This document shows, one piece after another, positions 54,446 through 61,883 of a stretch of DNA of 64,000 nt. The position numbers and the translations under genes were made by a program. Within the stretch, counting starts at the first letter, position 1. Every line of letters begins with the position of its first letter. The stretch comes from Fodinibacter sp963811825 (lineage in GTDB: Bacteria > Actinomycetota > Actinomycetes > Actinomycetales > Dermatophilaceae): the NCBI GenBank assembly GCA_963811825.1, contig CAWESS010000037.1, positions 1 through 64,000 on the forward strand. Direction: 5' to 3'. The notes under the pieces were generated by a model, which worked only from the letters and a program-made list of their open reading frames with translations, was not told where the DNA came from and made no database searches.

Positions 54446-55552
54446 TCAGGCGGGGCCGCTGCCCTTGGTCCCGAAGACGATGTCGTCCCAGCTGGGCACG
54501 CTCGGGCGGCCCTTGCGCGACGGTGCCGACCGTGACGGTGCGCCCCCGGAGGGGGCGGGCGCCGAGCGCAGCGGGGGGCGCGGCATCCGCGGTGGCATCC
54601 CCGGCGTCGGTCCGGAGTCGTCGGAGGTGTCCTCGGGCCAGCCACCCACGAAGGTCCGCTCGGTGCTCGGCTCCTCGAGGTGGGCGGACACGGGGTGACG
54701 ACCGCGCGACACCGGCGGCGGCGGCACCAGGGTCGGGTCGAGGGCGAGGTCCTCGATGGGCAGCGCGTCGGCGCGAACCCGGTCACCGCCGGGGGTGTGC
54801 GTCGGCGAGGCGCGACGGCGGCGGCGCCCGCGGGCGCTCTGCTCGCGCATCGCGGCCATGAGGTCGATCGGGTCGTGCGGCCCGCGCTCACGCGGAGCCC
54901 GCTCGACACCACCGTCCGCGTCGACGTCGTACACGTCGAGGTCGCCCTCGAGGGCAGCGCGGTGCGGTGTGGGGATCGCCCCCGGCGAGGCCTCCTCGCT
55001 CAGCCAGCGGGCCTCGTCGTTGGTGGCGGACACCGAACCGCCGAGCGGCTCGTAGCGCCAGGTCGCGGTGCGCTGGCGTCCTCCGGCGCTGAAGGTCATC
55101 GTGAGCTGCCAGGTGCCCTCGTCATCGCGTGAGGAGTCCCAGTCGACGGCGTCGCGCTCGACGCCGCGGTCGCGCAGGCGCTCGGCGACCCGGTCGGCCA
55201 GGGTGAGGGGGCCGCTGGCGCGGGTGCCCACCGCGCACAGCTGCGCCTTGCGGGCGACGTGCTCGCGCTCGGCGAGGACCGGCCCCTCGAAGCGACGCAC
55301 CTTCTCCACGGTCCACCCGGCGCGGTCGGCGACCTCCTCGGCGGACAGCCCACGCCGGATGAGGGCCTGGACGTCGCGCGGTCGAAGACCACCCTCGATC
55401 TCGATCTGCAGCTGGCCCAGGCGCGGCCGGTCGCGTCGAGCGGCCGCCCGAAGCGCCTCGTCGAGGGTCAGGCGGAAGCGACCGCCGTCGGCGTTCGCGA
55501 GAAGCAGGTGCTGGCCGTCCTCGTGGACGCCGATGAGTCGAAGGTCCTGCAT
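54446..55552 (-). CDS. sepH: septation protein SepH
   Basis: A 368-residue protein of the actinobacterial SepH (DUF3071) family, which in Streptomyces and mycobacteria promotes FtsZ assembly at the septum. The N-terminal domain begins MQDLRLIGVHEDGQHLLL and contains the helix-turn-helix-like GLRPRDVQALIRRGLSAEEV and VADRAGWTVEKVRRFEGPV. The C-terminal half is disordered and rich in Pro/Arg, ending WDDIVFGTKGSGPA, a typical conserved tail. The start is ATG at 55552 with GGGAG upstream; the frame stays open far beyond, but that part is antisense to ferrochelatase. It is divergent from ferrochelatase. Confidence 0.92.
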   Translation of the reverse strand: MQDLRLIGVHEDGQHLLLANADGGRFRLTLDEALRAAARRDRPRLGQLQIEIEGGLRPRDVQALIRRGLSAEEVADRAGWTVEKVRRFEGPVLAEREHVARKAQLCAVGTRASGPLTLADRVAERLRDRGVERDAVDWDSSRDDEGTWQLTMTFSAGGRQRTATWRYEPLGGSVSATNDEARWLSEEASPGAIPTPHRAALEGDLDVYDVDADGGVERAPRERGPHDPIDLMAAMREQSARGRRRRRASPTHTPGGDRVRADALPIEDLALDPTLVPPPPVSRGRHPVSAHLEEPSTERTFVGGWPEDTSDDSGPTPGMPPRMPRPPLRSAPAPSGGAPSRSAPSRKGRPSVPSWDDIVFGTKGSGPA

Positions 55553-55648
55553 GTCGGGCTCCCGGTGTTGCTGGTGGTCAGCACGACTGTGCCACCCCCG
55601 GCGGGCGAGATCGTGCAGCCCACGCCGAGGGTCGTCGGATTGCCCGCA

Positions 55649-55654
55649 TACGCT
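55649..55654 (+). promoter_or_regulatory. -10 element TACGCT of a likely leaderless transcript
   Basis: TACGCT ends 6 bases before the ATG at 55661, in the spacer to the divergent sepH gene, and no Shine-Dalgarno is seen. Confidence 0.5.
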
Positions 55655-55660
55655 GACCCC

Positions 55661-56770
55661 ATGCCTTCGACCGCGGCCCCGCTCGCCCCCTACGACGCCG
55701 TCCTCCTGGTCTCCTTCGGGGGCCCCGAGGCCCCCGACGAGGTCGTGCCCTTCCTCCGTCGGGTGACCGCCGGCCGGGACATCCCCGACGCCCGCCTCGA
55801 GGAGGTCGGCGAGCACTACTTCGCCCGCGGCGGCCGCAGCCCGATCAACGACCTCAACCGCGACCTGCTCGCCCGGCTGCGCGCCGAGCTCGACCGGCGC
55901 GACATCGCCACCCCGCTGCTGTGGGGCAACCGCAACTCCGAGCCGTTCCTCGCGGGCGCCGTCCACGAGGCCCTCGACCTCGGCGCGACCCGGGTGCTCG
56001 CCCTCGTCACCAGTGCGTACTCGTGCTACTCCTCGTGCCGCCAGTACCGCGAGGACCTCGCGGCCGCCGTGTCGACGGTCGGCCCGGCCGCCGACGGCCT
56101 CGTCGTCGACAAGGTGCGCCCGTATGCCGGTCACCCCGGTCTCGGCCTGGCCTGGCGCCGCGCCCTGCTCGCCGACGTCGCCGCCCTGCCCGACCCGGCG
56201 GGCGCCCGGATCCTCTACGTCACCCACTCCGTCCCGACCGCGATGGACGACACCTCGGGCCCGGGTGACGGGGAGGGCAACCTCTACGTCGACCAGCACC
56301 TGCGTCTCGCCCGGCGACTGACCGACGAGGTCAACGGCGAGCTGGGGCTGGCGCTCGAGGGCGAGCTCGTCTTCTGCTCGCGCTCGGGCCGGCCGGGGCA
56401 GCCGTGGCTCGAGCCCGACGTCAACGACCGCATCGAGGAGCTCGCGGCCGAGGGCGGGGTGAGCGCCGTGGTGGTCGCGCCGATCGGGTTCGTGTCCGAC
56501 CACATGGAGGTCGTCCACGACCTCGACACCGAGGCCGCGGAGACCGCCGAACGGGTCGGGATGCCGTTCGTGCGGGTCGCGACGCCGGGTACCGACGAGC
56601 TCTTCGTCGAGGGTTTGGTCGACCTCCTGATCGAGCGGGCTGCCGAGGCCCGCGACGAGGTCGTCGTCGCCGACACCTGGCTGCCCGGCGACGTGCGTCC
56701 CTCGGTGTGTGACCCCGGGTGCTGCCCCAACCTGCGCACCGCGAAGCCGGCCCTCTGCGGACGCGACTGA
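55661..56770 (+). CDS. hemH: ferrochelatase (coproporphyrin type, with C-terminal Cys cluster)
   Basis: A 369-residue ferrochelatase that inserts Fe2+ into porphyrin; in actinobacteria the substrate is coproporphyrin III (CpfC). Family blocks are LLVSFGGPEAPDEV, GGRSPIN, LLWGNRNSEPF, VTSAYSCYSSCRQYRED, VTHSVPTAMD and VVAPIGFVSDHMEVVHDLD with the catalytic His. The C-terminus has CDPGCCPN and a last CG, which with an internal Cys would bind the [2Fe-2S] cluster known in actinobacterial enzymes. It overlaps the inositol monophosphatase start (TGATG). Confidence 0.94.
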   Translation: MPSTAAPLAPYDAVLLVSFGGPEAPDEVVPFLRRVTAGRDIPDARLEEVGEHYFARGGRSPINDLNRDLLARLRAELDRRDIATPLLWGNRNSEPFLAGAVHEALDLGATRVLALVTSAYSCYSSCRQYREDLAAAVSTVGPAADGLVVDKVRPYAGHPGLGLAWRRALLADVAALPDPAGARILYVTHSVPTAMDDTSGPGDGEGNLYVDQHLRLARRLTDEVNGELGLALEGELVFCSRSGRPGQPWLEPDVNDRIEELAAEGGVSAVVVAPIGFVSDHMEVVHDLDTEAAETAERVGMPFVRVATPGTDELFVEGLVDLLIERAAEARDEVVVADTWLPGDVRPSVCDPGCCPNLRTAKPALCGRD

Positions 56771-57635
56771 TGGCCACGGCATCCGGTCTGCCCGACGGCG
56801 TCGAGCCGGCGTCCCTCGAGGAGATCGCCTGCCGGGTGGCGCGCGCCGCGGGCCGGCTCGTCGTCGAGGAACGCCCCGTCGACCTCGGTGTCGTCGTCGA
56901 AGTCGAGCGCGACCGACCCGGTGACCGTCATGGACCAGCGCAGCCAGGAGCTCATCGTCGAGCTGCTGGCGACCGCCCGCCCCGACGACGCGGTGCTCGG
57001 GGAGGAGGAGGGCGGCTCGACCCGGCACGAGCGGCCTCACCTGGGTCATCGACCCGATCGACGGCACCGTGAACTACCTGTACGGCATCCCCTCGTACGC
57101 CGTGTCCGTCGCCGTCGTGACGGGCGACCCGACCCGACCGGGGAACTGGTCGACGGTGGCCGGCGCCGTGCTCAACCCCGAGACGGGCGAGCTGTTCCAC
57201 GCCCACGTCGGCGGCGGCGCACACCTCACGACGGATGCCGGCACGCGCCGCCTGCGCGCCACGGCCGCCACCGACGTGGGACACGCCCTGGTCGGCACCG
57301 GCTTCGGCTACACCGCCGCACTGCGGGGCCGGCAGGCAGCACTCCTCGTCGACCTCCTGCCGCAGGTCCGTGACATCCGGCGGCACGGCGGTGCGGCGCT
57401 CGACCTGTGCGGACTGGCCGTCGGGCGGCTCGACGCCTACTACGAGAGCGCCCTCAACCCGTGGGACCGGGCCGCCGGCGAGCTCGTCGCCCGCGAGGCG
57501 GGGGCGGTGCTCGGCGGGCCGGTCGACGACGTCCTGACGCGCGACCTCGTCTGGGGAGCCGCACCCGGTCTGGCGGCGCGGTTCGGCCCTCTCGTGCGCG
57601 AGCTGTCGGCCCGGCACGTCGGGTCCGTGGACTGA
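56770..57635 (+). pseudogene. suhB: inositol monophosphatase family protein, two frameshifts
   Basis: An inositol monophosphatase-like enzyme of about 285 residues if repaired. The first part (to VDLGV) is in one frame, KSSATDPVTVMDQRSQELIV through GEEEGGSTRH in a second, and SGLTWVIDPIDGTVNYLYG to the stop in a third. Each shift gains one base: the first in the GTCGTCGTCG run near 56893, the second in CACGAGCGG near 57028. All metal-binding motifs (GEEEG, DPIDGT, and NPWDRAAGELVAREAGA) are present once joined. Intact motifs on both sides of two lesions argue for base-calling error. The gene follows ferrochelatase with a 1-base overlap, as in related genomes, and matches Rv2701c (SuhB) by position. 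Confidence 0.85.
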
Positions 57636-57788
57636 CGGCCCGACGGTCCCGGACGTCTTCCCTGTGGGACGACATGGCTTTTGTGCCGCTCATGGTGCAC
57701 AATCGCCGCGCACGGCGAGACCCGGGCACCAACACGGCATCTGGTGCGTTCTCCGGTCCCGGGACACGACGAAGGGTGGACGACTGGC

Positions 57789-58088
57789 ATGGCAACCGAC
57801 TACGACGCACCGCGCAAGACCGATGACGAGCTGTCCGAGGACTCCATCGAGGAGCTGAAGAGCCGCCGCGTGGACAAGCGCGCCTCGAGTGTCGACGTCG
57901 ACGAGACCGAGCAGGCCGAGGGCTTCGAGCTGCCGGGGGCAGACCTGTCCGGTGAAGAGCTGTCGGTGCGCGTCCTGCCGCGGCAGGCCGACGAGTTCAC
58001 CTGCTCGAGGTGCTTCCTCGTGCACCACCGCAGCCAGCTCGCGACCGACAAGGGTGGCGTGCTCGTGTGCCGCGAGTGCGCGGCCTGA
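57789..58088 (+). CDS. DUF4193 family zinc-ribbon protein
   Basis: A 99-residue acidic protein found throughout actinobacteria (Rv2699c family). It opens MATDYDAPRKTDDELSEDS, with a middle IEELKSRRVDK basic patch, and ends with a zinc ribbon: FTCSRCFLVHHRSQL and LVCRECAA (CxxC...CxxC). Function unknown; its strong conservation beside dut suggests a housekeeping role. The 5' region of 153 bases holds no clear Shine-Dalgarno; a CACAAT hexamer at 57698-57703 is a weak -10 candidate. Confidence 0.9.
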   Translation: MATDYDAPRKTDDELSEDSIEELKSRRVDKRASSVDVDETEQAEGFELPGADLSGEELSVRVLPRQADEFTCSRCFLVHHRSQLATDKGGVLVCRECAA

Positions 58089-58540
58089 GCACCGTCACCG
58101 TCCGTCGGCTCCACCCCGACGCACACCTGCCCGCATACAGCACCGAGGGTGACGCCGGCGCCGACCTCACGAGCGTGGCGGAGGTGACCCTCGCGCCCGG
58201 GGAGCGGGCCCTCGTTCCCACCGGCATCGCGCTCGCCCTGGCGCCGGGAACGGTGGGGCTCGTGCACCCGCGCTCCGGCCTCGCGGCCCGCCACGGGGTC
58301 ACCGTGGTCAACGCCCCCGGCACGATCGACTCGGGGTACCGCGGCGAGGTGCACGTCAACCTCGTCAACCTCGACCCGCGCGAGTCGTTCACCGTCAGGG
58401 TGGGCGACCGGATCGCGCAGCTGGTCGTGCAGCACTACCTGCACGCGAACTTCGAGGTCGCGGATTCGCTTCCGGGGAGCACCCGGGGGGAGACTGGGCA
58501 CGGGTCCACCGGCGGCTTCGGCCCGAACGAGCCCGCCTGA
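58076..58540 (+). CDS. dut: dUTP diphosphatase
   Basis: A 154-residue trimeric dUTPase that hydrolyses dUTP to dUMP and PPi. All five motifs are present: EGDAGADL, VHPRSGLAARHG, GTIDSGYRGEV, VGDRIAQLVV and the C-terminal P-loop-like RGETGHGSTGGFG. The start is uncertain: GTG at 58076 overlaps the DUF4193 end by 13 bases, while CTG at 58085 would give the usual short N-terminus. Length fits either. By position it matches Rv2697c. Confidence 0.94.
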   Translation: MRGLSTVTVRRLHPDAHLPAYSTEGDAGADLTSVAEVTLAPGERALVPTGIALALAPGTVGLVHPRSGLAARHGVTVVNAPGTIDSGYRGEVHVNLVNLDPRESFTVRVGDRIAQLVVQHYLHANFEVADSLPGSTRGETGHGSTGGFGPNEPA

Positions 58541-58578
58541 CCCGCAGCAGACCAGACCAGATTCGAGGACGACCCGCC

Positions 58579-59349
58579 GTGAGCATCTTCAAGCGATCCA
58601 AGGACTCCGACCGCGCAGCGCGCGAGGCCGAGGACGCTGCCCAGGACGTCGACGCGGACGAGCCCGACGAGACCGTCGAGGCTGCCGAGGCCCCGCAGAC
58701 CACCATCGACCGCAGCGCGGGTCCGTTCGACGTCAGCGAGGTCGAGGGCCGCGAGGGGCGCGTCGACATCGGTGCGCTGTGGCTGCAGGGCGTGCCCGGC
58801 ATGGAGCTGCGCCTCGAGGTCGACCAGAACACCCAGCAGGTCAACGCCGCGACGGCGGTCATCCGCGACTCGGCGCTGCAGGTGCAGGCGTTCGCGGCTC
58901 CGCGATCCGGTGGTCTCTGGGACGAGATCCGCAGCGAGCTCGCGACGGCGATCGAGACCCAGGGCGGCACCGCGGAGGAGCGCGTGGGTGACCTCGGCAC
59001 CGAGCTGCGCACCCGGATGCCGTCCACCGGCCCCGACCAGCGCACCGTCTTCGCGCCGGCCACCTTCCTCGGGGTCGACGGGCCGCGCTGGTTCCTGCGC
59101 GGTGTCCTCAGCGGTCGCGCGGCGATCGACGACGCCGCCGCCGCACCGCTGCTCGAGGTCTTCCGGGCGGCTGTCGTCGTGCGGGGGACCGAGCCGATGG
59201 CGCCGCGTGAGCTGCTGCCGCTCGCCCTCCCGCGCGAGGCGGAGCGCGCTGCCGAGGCCGCCGAGGCAGACGCAGACGCCGCGGACGAGGCCGAGCGCAG
59301 CTCGCTCGACCCCTTCACCCGCGGCCCCGAGATCACCGAGGTGCGGTGA
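58579..59349 (+). CDS. DUF3710 family protein
   Basis: A 256-residue acidic protein. The first 45 residues are charged and low in complexity, the middle has the family core (GPFDVSEVEG, LWLQGVPGMELRLEVDQ, VFAPATFLGVDGPRWFLRGV, in parts), and the tail is Ala/Glu-rich. It is the counterpart of Rv2696c. No enzymatic motif is visible and its function is unknown. The GTG start follows GAGGACG. It overlaps the OB-fold gene by one base, suggesting coupled translation. Confidence 0.9.
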   Translation: MSIFKRSKDSDRAAREAEDAAQDVDADEPDETVEAAEAPQTTIDRSAGPFDVSEVEGREGRVDIGALWLQGVPGMELRLEVDQNTQQVNAATAVIRDSALQVQAFAAPRSGGLWDEIRSELATAIETQGGTAEERVGDLGTELRTRMPSTGPDQRTVFAPATFLGVDGPRWFLRGVLSGRAAIDDAAAAPLLEVFRAAVVVRGTEPMAPRELLPLALPREAERAAEAAEADADAADEAERSSLDPFTRGPEITEVR

Positions 59350-59708
59350 TGGGCCTGCGCGAGCGGCTGCACGACCTCGGCAAGAGCTCGGTGGAGCACC
59401 AGGCCGACGCGCTGCGCACCCAGTCCGAGACCGCGGGGGGTGACGACCTCAGGGCCCTGGCGCCACGGCATCCGGCCTGTGTGTGCGGCACCGTGCGCAC
59501 CGTGACCCTGCCGCCGCGCCGCAGCGTGCCCGCACTCGTCGCCGAGGTGTGGGACGGCAACGGGTCGGTCAACCTCGTGTGGATCGGCCGGCGCAGCATC
59601 GCCGGCATCGAGCCCGGCACGTTCCTGCGGGCGCGCGGTCGCGTGGCCGAGGTGCGCGGGGTGCCGACGATCTTCAACCCCGCCTACGAGATCGTCCCCA
59701 CGGCGTGA
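59349..59708 (+). CDS. OB-fold nucleic acid binding domain protein
   Basis: A 119-residue protein with an OB fold in its second half: CGTVRTVTLPPR, LVAEVWDGNGSVNLVWIGRR and FLRARGRVAEVRGVPTIFNP form the five strands. The N-terminal 45 residues are helical. It is the equivalent of Rv2694c. Its nucleic acid ligand is not known. The ATG at 59349 overlaps the stop of the DUF3710 gene, and its own stop overlaps the next start by GTGA. Confidence 0.88.
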   Translation: MGLRERLHDLGKSSVEHQADALRTQSETAGGDDLRALAPRHPACVCGTVRTVTLPPRRSVPALVAEVWDGNGSVNLVWIGRRSIAGIEPGTFLRARGRVAEVRGVPTIFNPAYEIVPTA

Positions 59709-60400
59709 GCACCGACGTCACGCCCGCGACTCCGCAGACCGTCGAGGCGCTCATCCGCCACCGGTTGTCGACGGCGCTCGGCGGGTGGCGCGGGTCGATC
59801 GAGACGGCCCTGCCGACGGTGGTGTTCGTCGCGCTGTGGACGTGGCGCCAGGACATCACGCTGGCGGCGGGGGCCGCTCTCGGGGTCGCTCTCGTGCTCG
59901 CGGCCGTGCGCCTGGCCCAGAAGTCGTCGCTGACGCACGTGCTCGGTGCGGTCTTCGCGACCGGGATCGCCGCGTTCTTCGCGGTGCGGTCGGGGCGGGC
60001 CGAGGCGGCGTTCCTGCCCGGCATCCTCACCAACGCCGCGTACCTCGTCGGCACGGTGGTCTCGATCCTGGCCCGCTGGCCCGCCGTCGGCTTCCTCGTC
60101 GGCGCGGGCGACCCGCGCGCTGCCGAGGACCCGTTCGGGTGGCGCAAGGACCGGGGCATGGTGGCCGTGTGCTCACGGCTGACGTGGGTGCTGGTCGGTG
60201 TCTACGCGGTGCGCCTGCTGATCATGGTGCCGCTGTACCTCGCCGCCGAGGTGGCCTGGCTGGGCGTGGCGAAGATCGCCCTCGGCTGGCCGCTGTGGGT
60301 GGCCTCGATCGCCGTCATGGGCTGGCTGCTCGTGGCCGGCCACACCCCGCTGGAGCCTGCCCCGAAGGCTGAGCCGGATGCCGTCGATCGCTCGATCTGA
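59705..60400 (+). CDS. DUF3159 membrane protein
   Basis: A 231-residue protein with five to six membrane segments, beginning with the family block LIRHRLSTALGGWRGSIETA. Segments include LPTVVFVALWTW, ITLAAGAALGVALVLAAVRL and IALGWPLWVASIAVMGWLLV. The GTG start overlaps the OB-fold gene by 4 bases, and the gene is convergent with ceoC. It corresponds to Rv2693c. Its placement next to potassium uptake genes is conserved, but its role is unknown. Confidence 0.9.
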   Translation: MSTDVTPATPQTVEALIRHRLSTALGGWRGSIETALPTVVFVALWTWRQDITLAAGAALGVALVLAAVRLAQKSSLTHVLGAVFATGIAAFFAVRSGRAEAAFLPGILTNAAYLVGTVVSILARWPAVGFLVGAGDPRAAEDPFGWRKDRGMVAVCSRLTWVLVGVYAVRLLIMVPLYLAAEVAWLGVAKIALGWPLWVASIAVMGWLLVAGHTPLEPAPKAEPDAVDRSI

Positions 60401-60409
60401 CGGTTGAGC

Positions 60410-61111
60410 TCAGCGGTCGTCGTCGGGGTCCTCGGAGTCGCGCTTGTGCCGCTGGCCGGGGCTGAGCAGGGTCTCGAGCTCGGCCTCGACGTCGGGGGTG
60501 GTGAGGAAGAGCAGCTCGTCGAGCGGCTCGAGCGCGTCGTCACGCGTGGGGGCGATCGGGTGACCCTCGCGGATGATGCCCGTGAGCACGGTGTTGCCCG
60601 GCAGCGGCACGTCGCCGACCCGTGAGCCGGCATACGGGCTGCCGACGGGCAGGGTCATCTCGACCATCATCGCCTTGCCCTGCTGGAACTCGAAGATGCG
60701 CACGAGGTCTCCGACGCTCACGGCCTCCTCGACGAGGGCGGTCATGATGCGCGGGGTCGAGACGGCGACGTCGACGCCCCACGCCTCGTCGAACATCCAC
60801 TCGTTCTTGGGGTTGTTGACCCGGGCGACCGTGCGCGGCACCCCGAACTCGGTCTTGGCGAGCAGCGAGAGCACGAGGTTGACCTTGTCGTCACCCGTGG
60901 CGGCGACGACGACCTCGCAGTCGGCCAGGCCCGCCTCGCTCAGGGCCTCGATCTCACAGGCGTCGGCCTGCAGCCAGCTCGCGTCGGGGACCTTCTGCAC
61001 CCGCTCGCCGTCCGCGTCGCGGTCGATGAGGAGCACGTGGTGCTCGTTGCGCAGCAGCTCGCGGGCGATCGAGCGCCCGACGCTGCCGGCTCCGGCGATG
61101 ACGACGCGCAT
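60410..61111 (-). CDS. ceoC: TrkA-family potassium uptake protein CeoC
   Basis: A 233-residue KTN/RCK protein. The N-terminal Rossmann domain starts VVIAGAGSVGRSIARELL, with an acidic end LLIDRD, and binds NAD(H) or ATP. The C-terminal RCK_C domain follows at about 135-215. Such proteins gate a potassium channel or transporter. The C-terminus is charged. The ATG has GAAAGG 9 bases upstream, and it lies 18 bases after ceoB. Its channel partner may be the divergent permease at 61884. Confidence 0.9.
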   Translation of the reverse strand: MRVVIAGAGSVGRSIARELLRNEHHVLLIDRDADGERVQKVPDASWLQADACEIEALSEAGLADCEVVVAATGDDKVNLVLSLLAKTEFGVPRTVARVNNPKNEWMFDEAWGVDVAVSTPRIMTALVEEAVSVGDLVRIFEFQQGKAMMVEMTLPVGSPYAGSRVGDVPLPGNTVLTGIIREGHPIAPTRDDALEPLDELLFLTTPDVEAELETLLSPGQRHKRDSEDPDDDR

Positions 61112-61129
61112 GGGTGGCGGCCTTTCGGG

Positions 61130-61792
61130 TCAGTGGGCCGGGGGAGCGGCGTCCAGGACGCGCTCCGCGGTCGCGAGGTCCTCGCGCAGCAGCGCGAGGT
61201 GGAGGAGGTCGCCCTCCTGGTAGACGGTGTCCGACCCGGGGAGCAGGCCGTCGCCGAGCCGGGTGAGGTAGGCCAGCCGCCCACCCGTGGCGGACTCGAT
61301 CTCGCTGATCCGGCGGCCGATCCAGGCCGAGGACACCGGCATCTCGGCGATGACGACCTTCCCGGAGGGGTCGGTGAACTCGGGGACGTGGCCCTGGGGG
61401 AGCAGCCGGCGCACCATCTGGTCGCTCGTCCACTTCACCGTGGCGACGGTGGGGATGCCGAGCCGCTGGTAGATCTCGGCGCGACCGGGGTCGTAGATGC
61501 GGGCGACGACGTGCTCGACGCCGTACTTCTCGCGGGCGACCCGGGCGGCCAGGATGTTGGAGTTGTCACCGCTGGAGACCGCGGCGAACGCGTAGGCGTT
61601 CTCGATGCCGGCAGCGCGCAGGGTGTCGCGGTCGAAGCCGACACCGGTGACGGTGCGGCCCTCGAAGCTCGTCCCGAGGCGCCGGAACGAGGCCTCGTCC
61701 TGGTCGATGACGGCGACCTCGTGCCCTGCCTGCTCGATCGCTCTGGCGAGGGAGGCCCCGACCCGGCCGCAGCCCATGATGACGAAGTGCAC
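61130..61792 (-). CDS. ceoB: TrkA-family potassium uptake protein CeoB
   Basis: A 220-residue KTN/RCK protein. The N-terminal Rossmann domain starts VHFVIMGCGRVGASLARAIE with the acidic VIDQDEASF, and the RCK_C domain lies at about 135-215. The GTG at 61792 is chosen because TAGCGT lies 7 bases upstream, and the N-terminal Rossmann strand begins right there; longer frames to 61969 overlap the divergent gene. In M. tuberculosis ceoB and ceoC are also adjacent and share this neighbourhood (Rv2691, Rv2692). Confidence 0.91.
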   Translation of the reverse strand: MHFVIMGCGRVGASLARAIEQAGHEVAVIDQDEASFRRLGTSFEGRTVTGVGFDRDTLRAAGIENAYAFAAVSSGDNSNILAARVAREKYGVEHVVARIYDPGRAEIYQRLGIPTVATVKWTSDQMVRRLLPQGHVPEFTDPSGKVVIAEMPVSSAWIGRRISEIESATGGRLAYLTRLGDGLLPGSDTVYQEGDLLHLALLREDLATAERVLDAAPPAH

Positions 61793-61799
61793 GGAGCCG

Positions 61800-61805
61800 A
61801 CGCTA
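61800..61805 (-). promoter_or_regulatory. -10 element TAGCGT for ceoB-ceoC
   Basis: On the minus strand TAGCGT ends 7 bases before the GTG at 61792, with no Shine-Dalgarno, indicating a leaderless transcript. The opposing gene has a similar element 66 bases away. Confidence 0.45.
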
Positions 61806-61870
61806 CACCGACGTTCGACGGCCGGTGAGGGCGTCCGGGAACCGGTGCACGGGCGCCTCGCGACGCGGCA

Positions 61871-61876
61871 TACAGT
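61871..61876 (+). promoter_or_regulatory. -10 element TACAGT for the KimA-like permease
   Basis: TACAGT ends 7 bases before the GTG at 61884; no Shine-Dalgarno is present. Confidence 0.5.
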
Positions 61877-61883
61877 GTCTGAC

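Noticed and set aside
56880..57040. Programmed frameshifting in the inositol monophosphatase gene
   Set aside because: Two separate shifts would be needed, with no slippery heptamer or stimulatory structure; indel errors explain it more simply.
54446..57067. Very long minus-strand frame extending sepH upstream to 57067
   Set aside because: The part beyond 55552 is antisense to ferrochelatase and inositol monophosphatase and has no recognisable motif; such shadows are expected at this GC content.
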